NCBI RefSeq assembly: GCF_006159205.1
Contig: NZ_CP040812.1
Location: 1,550,001 to 1,614,000 of the forward strand
Source of the DNA: Antarcticibacterium flavum
GTDB taxonomy: Bacteria; Bacteroidota; Bacteroidia; Flavobacteriales; Flavobacteriaceae
DNA length: 64,000 bases
Direction: 5' to 3'
Shown here: in pieces, positions 33,456 to 42,792 of the stretch
Layout of the letters: every line of letters begins with the position of its first letter
Position numbering within the stretch: position 1 is the first letter of the stretch
Notes under the pieces: generated by a model
Told to the model about the DNA's origin: nothing
Databases searched by the model: none
The model's input: the letters and a program-made list of their open reading frames with translations, nothing else
Translations under genes and position numbers: made by a program

Positions 33456-33854
33456 ATGCAAACTGAAAAACCCGAATATTTTTTACTCCGGCCCGAAATT
33501 GAAAAAGCCTACGGCTATTCGCACGCCGTAAAAATAGGCAACAGCATAAAGATCTCCGGTGCCGTGAGTATGGACGATGAAGGCAACCCTACCGCTGTAG
33601 GCGACATTGAGCAGCAAATGAAAAATTGCTATTCCGATCTTGAAAAAATCCTGAAACACTTCAACTGCACTTTTGATGATGTGGTTAAGGAAGATGTGTT
33701 TACCACCAATATGTCCGGGTTTCTGGAAGCGGCAGGTTACAGAGCTGAAATCTATAAAAACCACTTCCCAACCGGATCCTGGCTGGGCGTCAAAGAACTT
33801 GCCCTTCCCGGATTGCTCATTGAAATAGAAATGGAAGTACATATTGCTTCCTGA
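33456..33854 (+). CDS. RidA family protein (YjgF/YER057c/UK114)
   Basis: This 132-residue protein has the RidA pattern: YGYSHAVKIGNSIKISGAV near the N-terminus, DIEQQMKNCYSDLEKILKHFNCTFDDVV in the middle, and TGSWLGVKELALPGLLIEIEMEVHI at the end. The usual Arg of RidA deaminases (R105 in the C-x-x-R context) is not evident, and the motif reads GSWLGV. It may therefore act on other imine or enamine-like substrates, or not at all. It is on the same strand as its neighbours. Confidence 0.88.
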   Translation: MQTEKPEYFLLRPEIEKAYGYSHAVKIGNSIKISGAVSMDDEGNPTAVGDIEQQMKNCYSDLEKILKHFNCTFDDVVKEDVFTTNMSGFLEAAGYRAEIYKNHFPTGSWLGVKELALPGLLIEIEMEVHIAS

Positions 33855-34010
33855 ATTAATTCATTTTAAGCCAACTTTTAAAGTTAGAGACTATAGAAAG
33901 GTTTCGGCAATTCTATTTAAAAGTCCAAATACAGTGAAGTCCAGACTCACTTTAAAAAACGGGGCGTATTCCAAAAAGCCATATGAGTAGGGAATTTTAA
34001 ATATTTTATT

Positions 34011-35030
34011 ATGAAAAAAGATCATTTGAGAAAACTAAAATCCTGCCTGATGTTGGTTGCGGCTGCGGTTGTAATGTATTCATGCAGTACAGAATCTGTA
34101 TCAGACCAGATACTTGAAAAAGATTTTCAAATCACACAAATGAATGAAGCTCTGGCTGGATCGTGTGAAGATGATTGTATTGAACCGGGAAGTGAAATTT
34201 ACTATCCTGTTTCCGACATGGCAACGCTGAGCGTGGGCCGAAATACAAAATCGGTAAGCTACACCGCTTACAATACGGAAACAGATTTTGTGGTGGAAGT
34301 GACCTATGCCATCACTGCCGGACCTCCAAATGCAAAGGCAACCATTACCATTGATATTAAGGGCGATGAAGTGGAATATTCAGATGTAAGCTCTGGCAGC
34401 ACGGTGAACCATACTGTGGCTCTTGCTGAAGCCTGGGCCGGATGTGATGAGATTTCTTTCAGCGTTGTGCAGGAGGCATTAGGGGATCCAATCACCTTTA
34501 GCGAAAGCTATGCCTTAATCCCTGTTTGTTCTGAAGAAGGTTTAAAAATAGGAGATGCATACCAGGGCGGTATCATTGCCTATATCTTACAGCCTGGTGA
34601 CCCGGGATATGTGGAAATTGAAACCCACGGCATCATTGCTGCTCCAAGTGACCTAAGTGTAGGTAACGACTATTATGTTTTTTGGGGTTGTGCTGATACT
34701 TTTATTGGTGGTACAAATACAGGATTAGGAACAGGCGCAGCTAATACCAACGCTATAGTGAGTGGTTGTGCAGAAGCAGGAATCGCAGCTAGATTAGCTA
34801 ATGATTTAGATTTAAATGGTTACACCGATTGGTATTTACCCAGCAAAGATGAGTTGAACAAACTTGTTGAAAATAAAGGAGCGGTAGGCATTTTAACTAA
34901 TGGCTACTATTGGAGTTCTTCGGAGATCAATGCATTCCATGCTTGGGTTTATGTCGACAACTATGGCTGGGATGACAGCTATGCTAAGTACTACAACGGT
35001 ACCAGAGCTCGTGCTGTTCGGTCTTTTTAA
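34011..35030 (+). CDS. Lipoprotein with C-terminal DUF1566 domain (copy 1)
   Basis: This 339-residue protein is a predicted lipoprotein: a basic N-terminus, hydrophobic LMLVAAAVVM and a lipobox ending in YSC at residue 25 or so. The middle (about 60-170) is a beta-rich domain of unknown type (SVSYTAYNTETDFVVEVTYA). The C-terminal DUF1566 domain begins at KIGDAYQGGIIAYI, contains WYLPSKDEL and GYYWSSSEI, and ends with ARAVRSF. The domain is related to C-type-lectin-like folds. Copy 2 follows in tandem. Apart from the signal peptide region, the copies differ at only a handful of residues. Confidence 0.88.
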   Translation: MKKDHLRKLKSCLMLVAAAVVMYSCSTESVSDQILEKDFQITQMNEALAGSCEDDCIEPGSEIYYPVSDMATLSVGRNTKSVSYTAYNTETDFVVEVTYAITAGPPNAKATITIDIKGDEVEYSDVSSGSTVNHTVALAEAWAGCDEISFSVVQEALGDPITFSESYALIPVCSEEGLKIGDAYQGGIIAYILQPGDPGYVEIETHGIIAAPSDLSVGNDYYVFWGCADTFIGGTNTGLGTGAANTNAIVSGCAEAGIAARLANDLDLNGYTDWYLPSKDELNKLVENKGAVGILTNGYYWSSSEINAFHAWVYVDNYGWDDSYAKYYNGTRARAVRSF

Positions 35031-35320
35031 ATTAAAGAAAAAAGGAGCTTTGAAAAACAATGGACAAGCTCTGTCAATTAAAGATCGTTTATCCTTAAAG
35101 CTAAATTTATTTTGATGCCTATTACATTCTCCTAAAAGCAGAATACAGGAAAAAATCTAATGAATAACTGCCCGGGTAAACGATTTTCAAACAAAGTCCA
35201 TACAAACAGTGGCATAGAAAAAAGTTTCTTTCCGATAAAAAAGTGGAGTCCAGGACCCACTAAAAAAAAACGGGGCGTATTCCAAAAAGCCATATGAGTA
35301 GGAATTTTAAATATTTTATT

Positions 35321-36340
35321 ATGAAAAAAGATCAATTTAGAAGACTCAGAACCAGCCTCACGTTGCTCGCGGCTGCCGTAGTAATGTTTTCTTGCAGTAC
35401 AGAATCTGTATCAGACCAGATACTTGAAAAAGATTTGCAATTCACACCAATGAATAAAGCCCTGGCTGGATCGTGTGAAGATGATTGTATTGAACCGGGA
35501 AGTGAAATTTACTATCCTGTTTCCGACATGGCAACGCTGAGCGTGGGCCGAAATACAAAATCGGTAAGCTACACCGCTTACAATACGGAAACAGATTTTG
35601 TGGTGGAAGTGACCTATGCCATCACTGCCGGACCTCCAAATGCAAAGGCCACCATTACCATTGATATTGAAGGCGATGAAGTGGAATATTCAGATGTAAG
35701 CTCTGGCAGCACGGTGAACCATACTGTGGCTCTTGCTGAAGCCTGGGCCGGATGTGATGAGATTTCTTTCAGCGTTGTGCAGGAGGCATTAGGGGATCCA
35801 ATCACCTTTAGCGAAAGCTATTCCTTAATCCCTGTTTGTGAAGAAGAAGGTTTAAAAATAGGAGATGCATACCAGGGCGGTATCATTGCCTATATCTTAC
35901 AGCCTGGTGACCCGGGATATGTGGAAAATGAAACCCACGGCATCATTGCTGCTCCAAGTGACCTAAGTGTAGGTAACGACTATTATGTTTTTTGGGGTTG
36001 TGCTGATACTTTTATTGGTGGTACAAGTACAGGATTAGGAACAGGCGCAGCTAATACCAACGCTATAGTGAGTGGTTGTGCAGAAGCAGGAATCGCAGCT
36101 AGATTAGCTAATGATTTAGATTTAAATGGTTACACCGATTGGTATTTACCCAGCAAAGATGAGTTGAACAAACTTGTTGAAAATAAAGGAGCGGTAGGCA
36201 TTTTAACTAATGGCTACTATTGGAGTTCTTCGGAGATCAATGCATTCCATGCTTGGGTTTATGTCGACAACTATGGCTGGGATGACAGCTATGCTAAGTA
36301 CTACAACGGCACCAGAGCTCGTGCTGTTCGGTCTTTTTAA
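35321..36340 (+). CDS. Lipoprotein with C-terminal DUF1566 domain (copy 2)
   Basis: This 339-residue tandem copy has the same domain plan as the gene at 34011. I start at ATG 35321, which aligns with that gene; an upstream in-frame start exists at 35294. The signal region differs at many positions (RRLRTSLTLLAAAVVMFSC instead of RKLKSCLMLVAAAVVMYSC), while residues ~50-339 are nearly identical, a pattern of gene conversion or selection on the mature part. The downstream flank is also duplicated. No ligand or partner can be read from the sequence. Confidence 0.88.
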   Translation: MKKDQFRRLRTSLTLLAAAVVMFSCSTESVSDQILEKDLQFTPMNKALAGSCEDDCIEPGSEIYYPVSDMATLSVGRNTKSVSYTAYNTETDFVVEVTYAITAGPPNAKATITIDIEGDEVEYSDVSSGSTVNHTVALAEAWAGCDEISFSVVQEALGDPITFSESYSLIPVCEEEGLKIGDAYQGGIIAYILQPGDPGYVENETHGIIAAPSDLSVGNDYYVFWGCADTFIGGTSTGLGTGAANTNAIVSGCAEAGIAARLANDLDLNGYTDWYLPSKDELNKLVENKGAVGILTNGYYWSSSEINAFHAWVYVDNYGWDDSYAKYYNGTRARAVRSF

Positions 36341-36553
36341 ATTAAAGAAAAAAGGAGCTTTGAAAAACAATGGACAAGCTCTGTCAATTAAAGATCGTTT
36401 ATCCTTAAAGCTAAATTTATTTTGATGCCTATTACATTCTCCTAAAAGCAGAATACAGGAAAAAATCTAATGAGTAACTGCCAGGGTAAACGATTTTAAA
36501 ACAAAGACCATACAAAAATCTCCCAAAAGAGATTCACCAATACATACCGACAA

Positions 36554-37396
36554 ATGAAAACAATTAAAAAATGCCTGCTCGTATTACTTGCAATAACTGC
36601 AACCACTTATGGTCAGGAAAATCAGAAGATAGATTATAAAACCGGAGATCCTGCTACCTGGCCGGCTGAACTGGATGCGGTGATCGCGGCGCCAAAAAAC
36701 CATAAAATTCTACTGGAGAATGATCAGGTAAGGGTACTTGAAGTTAGCCTTGCACCCGGGGAGAAAGAACCGCTTCACCATCACAAATGGCCAAGTGTAC
36801 TTTACATTCAGGAAGCCGGGGATTTCGTGGATTACGATAAAGACGGTGAGGTGATTTTTGACACCCGGGAATTGCCCGAACCCTTAACCTTTCCGCTCAC
36901 CATGCAAAAAGGTCCGGAGGCACCTCATGCGCCTGTTAACCTTAGCAAGACCAAACCCATCCGGCTAATTCGGGTGGAGATGAAACCTGGGAATACCAAT
37001 GAAAATACAGTTGTTATAGATAGCCTTTATAGATCCTTTTCCGCAGGGGATATCCCTGCAGTTCTCGCCTTACTTGACGAAAAAGTAGTCTGGATGGAAG
37101 CCGAAGGAAATGCCTATGCAGACGGCAACCCTTATATAGGTCACGACGCTGTGCTGAATGGTGTTTTTGCCAGGGCTGGCGCAGAACATGAATATTTTAA
37201 ACTGGAAGATATTGAGCTGCACGAAATGAGCGGCAATAAAGTGCTGGCTACGCTGCGTTATGATGCAAAAGTGAAGGAAACCGGTAAAACCTTTAATGCA
37301 CAGGTAGCCCATATCTGGACGCTCAAAGGAGGGAAAATAATAGGCTTTCAGCAGTATGTGGATACCAAAAAACTGGCCGATGCAGCCAGAAAGTAA
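36554..37396 (+). CDS. Secreted cupin plus SnoaL-like protein
   Basis: This 280-residue protein has a signal peptide (CLLVLLAITATTYGQ), a cupin-like domain with VSLAPGEKEPLHHHKWPSVLYI (metal-binding HHH) near residues 65-90, and a C-terminal NTF2/SnoaL-like domain from about 160 (DSLYRSFSAGDIPAVLALLDEKVVWMEAEG ... GGKIIGFQQYVDTKKLADA). Such SnoaL-type domains bind or transform small molecules. It lies downstream of the duplicated lipoprotein genes on the same strand and 33 bases before a permease gene. Its substrate is unknown. Confidence 0.83.
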   Translation: MKTIKKCLLVLLAITATTYGQENQKIDYKTGDPATWPAELDAVIAAPKNHKILLENDQVRVLEVSLAPGEKEPLHHHKWPSVLYIQEAGDFVDYDKDGEVIFDTRELPEPLTFPLTMQKGPEAPHAPVNLSKTKPIRLIRVEMKPGNTNENTVVIDSLYRSFSAGDIPAVLALLDEKVVWMEAEGNAYADGNPYIGHDAVLNGVFARAGAEHEYFKLEDIELHEMSGNKVLATLRYDAKVKETGKTFNAQVAHIWTLKGGKIIGFQQYVDTKKLADAARK

Positions 37397-37429
37397 TCCT
37401 TTATGAGCATCTGGAAAAGAAATTTTTAA

Positions 37430-38809
37430 ATGAAACCAACGAACCAGATAATGCCGCCCATACATACGTCCTCTTCTTTTAATAACATTACAAAAAAAGA
37501 AGACAAACAGGAAAACCTGCTTCGTACTATTGGGATATTTGGATTGTCCACAAACATAATTAACATTATAGTGGGCTCGGGTATTTTTGTGCTGCCGGCA
37601 ATAGTTGCTGCAGGAATGGGTGCCGGCGGCATTATTGCCTATTTATTTTGTGGTTTGCTGATTGGCCTGATCATGCTCTGTTTTGCTGAAGTGGGAAGTA
37701 AGATCACAACCACAGGTGGCCTTTACACCTATATAGAAACCGCTTTCGGTAAATACGCGGGATTTTTATCGGGTAACCTATACCTGATGGCCGTCCTGGC
37801 TGCAGATGCAGCTGTCTCCAATGCTCTGGTGAACATACTTGCTGTAGCTTTCCCCCTATTTGAATCGCAAATCATCAGATTGTTGTTCCTGCTCATAATT
37901 TTCCTGGGGCTCGCCGGCTTCAATATTTTAGGAATCAAACAAGGCATTGGATTGGTAAAGTTACTTGTAGTTGCCAAGATTCTCCCACTGTTGCTGCTTG
38001 TTATTATAGGTTCTTTTAAAATTGAAATAGCCAGTATTTCTATCGAAACCTGGCCTGAATTCGGACAATTGGGCACTACTTCCCTTGTCCTTTTCTTTGC
38101 TTTTATGGGCGGAGAAACCGGTCTCAATGTGAGCGGAGAAGTAAAAAAACCCAACAAAAATATACCACGGGCCATCTTTGCAGGAATTACAACCGTCGTA
38201 GTTCTGTATGTATTCATACAACTCGTAGCCCAGGGGGTATTAGGGGATGAACTTGCAGACCAGAACGCACCGCTTGCTGAAACGGCAGCGCGGGTTTTCG
38301 GCTCTCAAGGATTTATGCTCCTCACCGCAGGTGCTGCTGTTTCCATGTTTGGCTACCTAAGTGGATCGATACTGAATATGCCCCGTGTTGTGTATGCCCT
38401 GTCCAGGGACCGGGTGATCCCTGTTAAGGCTTTCAGTAAGGTACATTCAAGATTTAAAACACCCCATTTGGCTATTCTTACTTATGCAGTGGCAGGTTTT
38501 GTAATTGCTGCATTCGGCACTTTTGAAAAACTGGCTGTAATAGCAACAGGAGGCCTTTTGCTGCAGTATCTGGGAGTAGCTCTTGCAGTGATCAAACTAA
38601 GATATACCAGAAAATCCCGGCCGGGAGAATTTAAGATTCCGGGAGGTTTAATTGTACCCCTTCTATCTGTGGGAATTATAGCTTATTTCCTATCAAAGAT
38701 GACCTATGCTCAGGCTATGGGAACGCTTGCGGCAACAATTCTATTGACGATTATTTATATAATCAATAGAAAAATAAGCATTGAAAATAAGAATACTAAA
38801 AAACTATAA
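37430..38809 (+). CDS. APC family amino acid permease
   Basis: This 459-residue protein has about 12 membrane segments and the APC signature at TM1, NIINIIVGSGIFVLPAIVAAG, near residues 38-58. The TM6 region FMGGETGLNVSGEVKKP is the family E-x(n)-P context. The last helices end in KISIENKNTKKL. Amino acid import or exchange is the likely role, but the substrate is not readable. It is 20 bases upstream of an MFS transporter gene and probably co-transcribed with it. Confidence 0.9.
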   Translation: MKPTNQIMPPIHTSSSFNNITKKEDKQENLLRTIGIFGLSTNIINIIVGSGIFVLPAIVAAGMGAGGIIAYLFCGLLIGLIMLCFAEVGSKITTTGGLYTYIETAFGKYAGFLSGNLYLMAVLAADAAVSNALVNILAVAFPLFESQIIRLLFLLIIFLGLAGFNILGIKQGIGLVKLLVVAKILPLLLLVIIGSFKIEIASISIETWPEFGQLGTTSLVLFFAFMGGETGLNVSGEVKKPNKNIPRAIFAGITTVVVLYVFIQLVAQGVLGDELADQNAPLAETAARVFGSQGFMLLTAGAAVSMFGYLSGSILNMPRVVYALSRDRVIPVKAFSKVHSRFKTPHLAILTYAVAGFVIAAFGTFEKLAVIATGGLLLQYLGVALAVIKLRYTRKSRPGEFKIPGGLIVPLLSVGIIAYFLSKMTYAQAMGTLAATILLTIIYIINRKISIENKNTKKL

Positions 38810-38829
38810 AAGAACGAAGCTTATTTGAT

Positions 38830-40154
38830 ATGAAGAGACAAGGCCATAAGAAACGAAATTTAGTGCTTTCTGAAAATGCGACCCTACGCTACTTAAGCTT
38901 TTCAGCATTGTACCTGGCTCAGGGAATACCAGAGGGCATCACCTATTTTGCTATACCGGCATGGTTGGCCATGAATGGAAAAACACCTTTGGAAATTGCA
39001 GGATTTGTGGCGGTAATTGGGATTCCGTGGAGCTTTAAAATACTTATTGCCCCTATAATGGACCGCTATACCATACTATCCATGGGACGCAAACGCCCCT
39101 GGATCATATTCGGGCAATTAGGGCTTATTTTAAGTTTTCTCTCTATGGGCCTGGTGAACGATCCCTTAAATAATTTAAACAGTTTAATGGTCGCCGGCTT
39201 CATTCTCAGCTTCTTTGGGGCGTTCCAGGACGTGGCTACAGATGGTATGGCGGTAGATATTGTGCCAGTCCCCGAACAGGCAAGGGCCAACGGGCTTATG
39301 TGGGGTTCAAAAACCATTGGTATTTCCCTGTCCCTACTTATAGGAACTTTTCTTATTAATCTTCTTGGATTCTCAACCGCCATCGCCCTGTTAGCCATTT
39401 CCGTAGCCTTTATTATACTGGTCCCCATTTGTTTCAGGGAACGAAAAGGAGAAAAAATTATGCCATGGACCAAAGGCATTGCATCCCCCCTGGCTGAAAC
39501 CACACAACTAAAACATTGGAAACAAATCTTCAACAGCCTTTTAAAAGTAGTGCTGCTGCCATCAACTCTTATGATGTTAGTTGCAGCATTTGTACTGGGG
39601 CTCATGTATGGTTTAATCGACACACTTTTACCCATTTTTACCATACAGGAACTGGGCTGGACCAACACCGAATTTTCCCAGGCATATTCTACAACAACTA
39701 TAGTAGGGGTGTGTTTGGGATGTTCGTAGGTGGAGCCCTGGTTGATTTTTTCGGTGATAAAAGAATGATTACCATTTACCTCATCATTACAACACTAATA
39801 ATCGTTTTAATGGCATTTATCTCAGACTTCTGGCAAATCAAAATGATCATATTTGGATTCATCATGCTCTATTATTTGTTCTACGTCTTCCATACAATTG
39901 GAATTTTTGCAGCCTCTATGAAACTTTGCTGGCCGGTTATAGCGGCCACTCAATTCACCCTCTTTATGGCCTTATCCAACATGGGAAGAGCCGTTGGCTC
40001 CGGGCTTGTTGGAACATTAAAAGAAACTATGACCTGGGAATACGTTTTTATATGTATAGCACTGGCACCGCTGATAAGTATTCTTTTTATAAATCTCATT
40101 GATTTCAAAAAGCAGCGAATTGCTATTGCTGAATTTACTATAAAAGGAGGCTGA
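38830..40154 (+). pseudogene. MFS transporter (AmpG/PucC-like), single-base frameshift near 39706
   Basis: The frames 38830-39729 and 39516-40154 together form a transporter of the MFS type, about 440 residues with 12 membrane segments. TM1 includes LAQGIPEGITYFAIP, and a GRKRPWI loop follows near residue 92, typical of MFS. The first frame ends VGVCLGCS-stop. The restored protein would continue GVFGMFVGGALVDFFGDKR. One G is missing from the G4 run at 39706-39709. The second half is fully open. This may be a real loss of function or an assembly error in the run. Confidence 0.85.
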
Positions 40155-40211
40155 ATATTTTTTTCAAAGTCTGTGCATTGAATAGGTTTAATGGCTAAAA
40201 ACAAATACTGT

Positions 40212-41387
40212 ATGAATTTAACTAATCAAAACCGTATTCAATCTGTAGATTTTTTAAAAGGATTTGTCATTGTACTCATGGCCCTCGACCATACACGGGT
40301 TTATTTTCATAGAGAATATTTCTATTTTGAACCTACAGATATAGACCAAACCAACTTCTGGATCTTTTTTACCAGGTTCATCACGCATTTTTGTGCGCCG
40401 GTATTTGTTTTGCTGGCCGGCACTTCTGCTTTTTTTGTAGAGCAAAAAATTGGTAAAAACGCTGTTAGCAAATGGCTTTTAAAACGCGGGATGTGGCTCA
40501 TTTTTGTCGAAATTATCATCATAACCTTCGGGTGGCGGTTTCAGTTAAACTTTGATGCTATTATTTTCCAGGTGATATGGCTGTTAGGAGCCTCGATGCT
40601 TTTTCTGGCATTGTTTATCCATATCCCCAAAAGACCTATGATAGTTTTATGCCTGCTCGTGATTTTTGGACATAATTTATTGGACGGTTTTTTAGGTGGA
40701 CAGCTGGGTGATTTCTGGAAACTGCTACATGTAAGAGGGCCAATTCAGCTCACTGATAGCATTTACATTTTAAATGCATACCCACTTCTACCCTGGATAT
40801 TTGTAATGCCCCTGGGTTATTATTTAGGCATCCTTTACAAACCTGGATATGATGCCCTTAAAAGGCAGCAGATCTTGATTCGCACCGGTATTTTTGCCAT
40901 CCTCCTGTTTTTTGTTTTACGTTTTGCAAATGTTTATGGTGATTTGGTTCCCCGTTCTTCTTATGATGATTTTACCAAAACATTGCTTTCGTTTTTCAAC
41001 GTCACCAAATACCCGCCTTCACTTTTGTATTTGTTAATCACCTTGGGCCCCTCACTAATCGTGCTTTCACTTGCTGAAAAGTTTAAAGGAAAATTATTTG
41101 AAGTAATGGTGCTGTTTGGCAAAGTTCCCATGTTCTTTTACATCATTCATATTTACTGGATCCATCTGCTGGCACTACTGGCTGTTTATCTGACTGGTTA
41201 TGATCCAGAACTAATGATTATTGATGTGTGGATTGGACTTGTTACGGACTTGCAAGGCTATGGTTTTTCATTAGGTATTGTGTACCTGGTCTGGATATTT
41301 GTGGTTGTTAGTTTATATCCTGTTTGCAAATGGTACTGGAATTATAAAAAGAATAACCGCAAATACTGGTGGCTAAGTTATCTATAA
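40212..41387 (+). CDS. DUF1624 / heparan-alpha-glucosaminide N-acetyltransferase-like membrane protein
   Basis: This protein of about 391 residues has 9-10 membrane segments. Near the N-terminus is the DUF1624 pattern SVDFLKGFVIVLMALDHTRVYF, with the conserved Asp-His pair, and FITHFCAPVFVLLAGTSAFF after it. HGSNAT-type proteins of this family transfer acetyl groups to sugars across the membrane; no substrate is known here. I use ATG 40212, although ATG 40191 is in frame. It follows the broken MFS gene on the same strand. Confidence 0.82.
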   Translation: MNLTNQNRIQSVDFLKGFVIVLMALDHTRVYFHREYFYFEPTDIDQTNFWIFFTRFITHFCAPVFVLLAGTSAFFVEQKIGKNAVSKWLLKRGMWLIFVEIIIITFGWRFQLNFDAIIFQVIWLLGASMLFLALFIHIPKRPMIVLCLLVIFGHNLLDGFLGGQLGDFWKLLHVRGPIQLTDSIYILNAYPLLPWIFVMPLGYYLGILYKPGYDALKRQQILIRTGIFAILLFFVLRFANVYGDLVPRSSYDDFTKTLLSFFNVTKYPPSLLYLLITLGPSLIVLSLAEKFKGKLFEVMVLFGKVPMFFYIIHIYWIHLLALLAVYLTGYDPELMIIDVWIGLVTDLQGYGFSLGIVYLVWIFVVVSLYPVCKWYWNYKKNNRKYWWLSYL

Positions 41388-41530
41388 CTAAAGAAACATC
41401 ATTGACCATAAGCAACTATAAACCTGTACAAATGATTTCTGAATTTGGAGAACTATCTACAAAAATACTCGAGAAGTACAGGCCAAACGCGTTTGTGTTT
41501 GCTATGCTTTAACGATTATCACAGCTTTCA

Positions 41531-41589
41531 TTCAGGTTCTAAATTCCAGAAGCAGAGGGATCTAGACTCTTGACCCGGACAACAACGAA
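41531..41589. repeat. Direct copy of the inner part of the 42.2-kb inverted repeat
   Basis: AGAAGCAGAGGGATCTAGAC followed by CTT and CCCGGACAACAA matches 42425-42463. The remainder of 41388-41866 shows only tiny ORFs and no recognisable gene. Confidence 0.7.
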
Positions 41590-41866
41590 ACCAAATATTA
41601 AATTCCTCTTCAACAGCCGCAAAAGTTTTCTCAAGAAATACCGGTGAAAACATATTTGTGTTTCGAATTTTTATATGAAATTGTTTTTTCAAAAAAAGCT
41701 TTGGAGCCCCGGCACCCAACAAAGGTGCGTTTCACCTCTCGGCATAAGCTACTTATTTACTGCTCACCTCCTTTCCCAATTAACTTTTCATCAACAAATA
41801 ATTAACCCCTCTTTAGAATTTGTGAATTACAAATCGATTTACATTTACAGTCCTTTGATCTATAAT

Positions 41867-42136
41867 ATGCTGGCCCTGATTCTTTTAATAATTCTTCTTT
41901 TTATAGCCGTGCTGCTATTCTTCCAGCTGAAGGTCAGGAGGCAGCAGGAAAAGCTCATTAAAGATGAATCCAAAGCCCTGCGTAAACTTCAGAAAACCAA
42001 CAGTAGATTCATAGAATCTGGTTTATTTGGGCTTAAACCAACAAGTTCCTATTTGAAACCAACCCTAAACCATTCCGGACTTATAAAACATCGCAGGAAT
42101 GTAATGGGAGGGAGAAAGAAGGTTGCTGCGGTTTAG
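41867..42136 (+). CDS. Possible small membrane-anchored protein (89 residues)
   Basis: An N-terminal hydrophobic stretch, LALILLIILLFIAVLLFF (residues 2-19), is followed by a charged, helical segment KVRRQQEKLIKDESKALRKL and a C-terminal tail rich in basic residues. This fits a bitopic protein with a short coiled coil. I do not recognise a family. The longer open frame from 41675 lacks credible protein features, so I start at 41867. It lies between repeats, and coding status is uncertain. Confidence 0.4.
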   Translation: MLALILLIILLFIAVLLFFQLKVRRQQEKLIKDESKALRKLQKTNSRFIESGLFGLKPTSSYLKPTLNHSGLIKHRRNVMGGRKKVAAV

Positions 42137-42235
42137 TCTTTAGTCGTTAGTAGTTTACCGTTTTCTGTTTTCCGTTTCCGGTTTTCCGTTTTTGAAATCT
42201 GGAATTAAATTCCTGATATTGGAATTTGGAACTTG
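42137..42235. repeat. Heptad-periodic tract (TTAGTCG to TTTTCCG units)
   Basis: TTAGTCT, TTAGTCG, TTAGTAG, TTTACCG, TTTTCTG and TTTTCCG follow in unbroken 7-bp steps. A second tract of TTTGGTG/TTTGTTG units lies at 42476-42512. Confidence 0.88.
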
Positions 42236-42243
42236 GAATCATA

Positions 42244-42465
42244 GTTGTCCGATTAATATAAACTGAATTTCCGTTTGCTTTGCTATGTATAGTCTGAGGT
42301 CATATCAACCTCAACATGGGGGTGGTTTTGAATCTAAAAAAGTTTAGAATATATTCAAGAATTGCAGTAGAGTTTAAGTGGCTCTTTTTCAGTCATTAGG
42401 ATTTTAGTCTAGGCTCTAGATTCTAGAAGCAGAGCGATCTAGACTCTTTTCCCGGACAACAATGA
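42244..42465. repeat. Left copy of a ~225-bp inverted repeat
   Basis: It begins TTGTCCGATTAA and contains TGAGGTCATATCAACCTCA and CATGGGGGTGG, then ends TAGACTCTTTTCCCGGACAA. The reverse complement of 46430-46653 aligns along the whole length with equal spacing. Part of it is heptad-like (AGTCTAG, GCTCTAG, ATTCTAG). Confidence 0.88.
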
Positions 42466-42516
42466 TTTGGTGCCTGGGATTTGTTTGGTGTTTGTTGTTT
42501 GTCGTTTGGTGTTTGA

Positions 42517-42792
42517 GAACAGTAACTCCTCTCGAGTTACAATTCTTCAATCAACAAATCCTAATTAAAATATAAAAAAATAATAAGTTTTTAAGTTAAA
42601 AGATTTTTATTTTGTACTGTTTACAAAAAACCCTTGATTCCTTTCTACATTTTTCACTAAATTAGTTTACTAAATCCCAGGCTGTTAATCCAAATTTATT
42701 TTCTTAGTAAAGAATATAAGTTAGTCAGGATTTTTACCCTACGGCCCCGTCTTTTTAAAACCTACCCTGTAAAACTAATGAAAGGCATAGCC
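42517..42792. other. Gene-free leader before the response regulator
   Basis: This 276-base AT-rich stretch carries no ORF that I trust. It includes the upstream region of the regulator gene. No perfect TAnnTTTG is visible. Confidence 0.5.

Larger units (their letters stand above)
33950..36515. repeat. Tandem direct duplication, period 1,310 bp
   Basis: Two copies, about 33950-35215 and 35260-36515, contain the DUF1566 lipoprotein gene, its leader (CGGGGCGTATTCCAAAAAGC) and ~180 bases downstream. The gene starts are exactly 1,310 bases apart. Confidence 0.93.
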
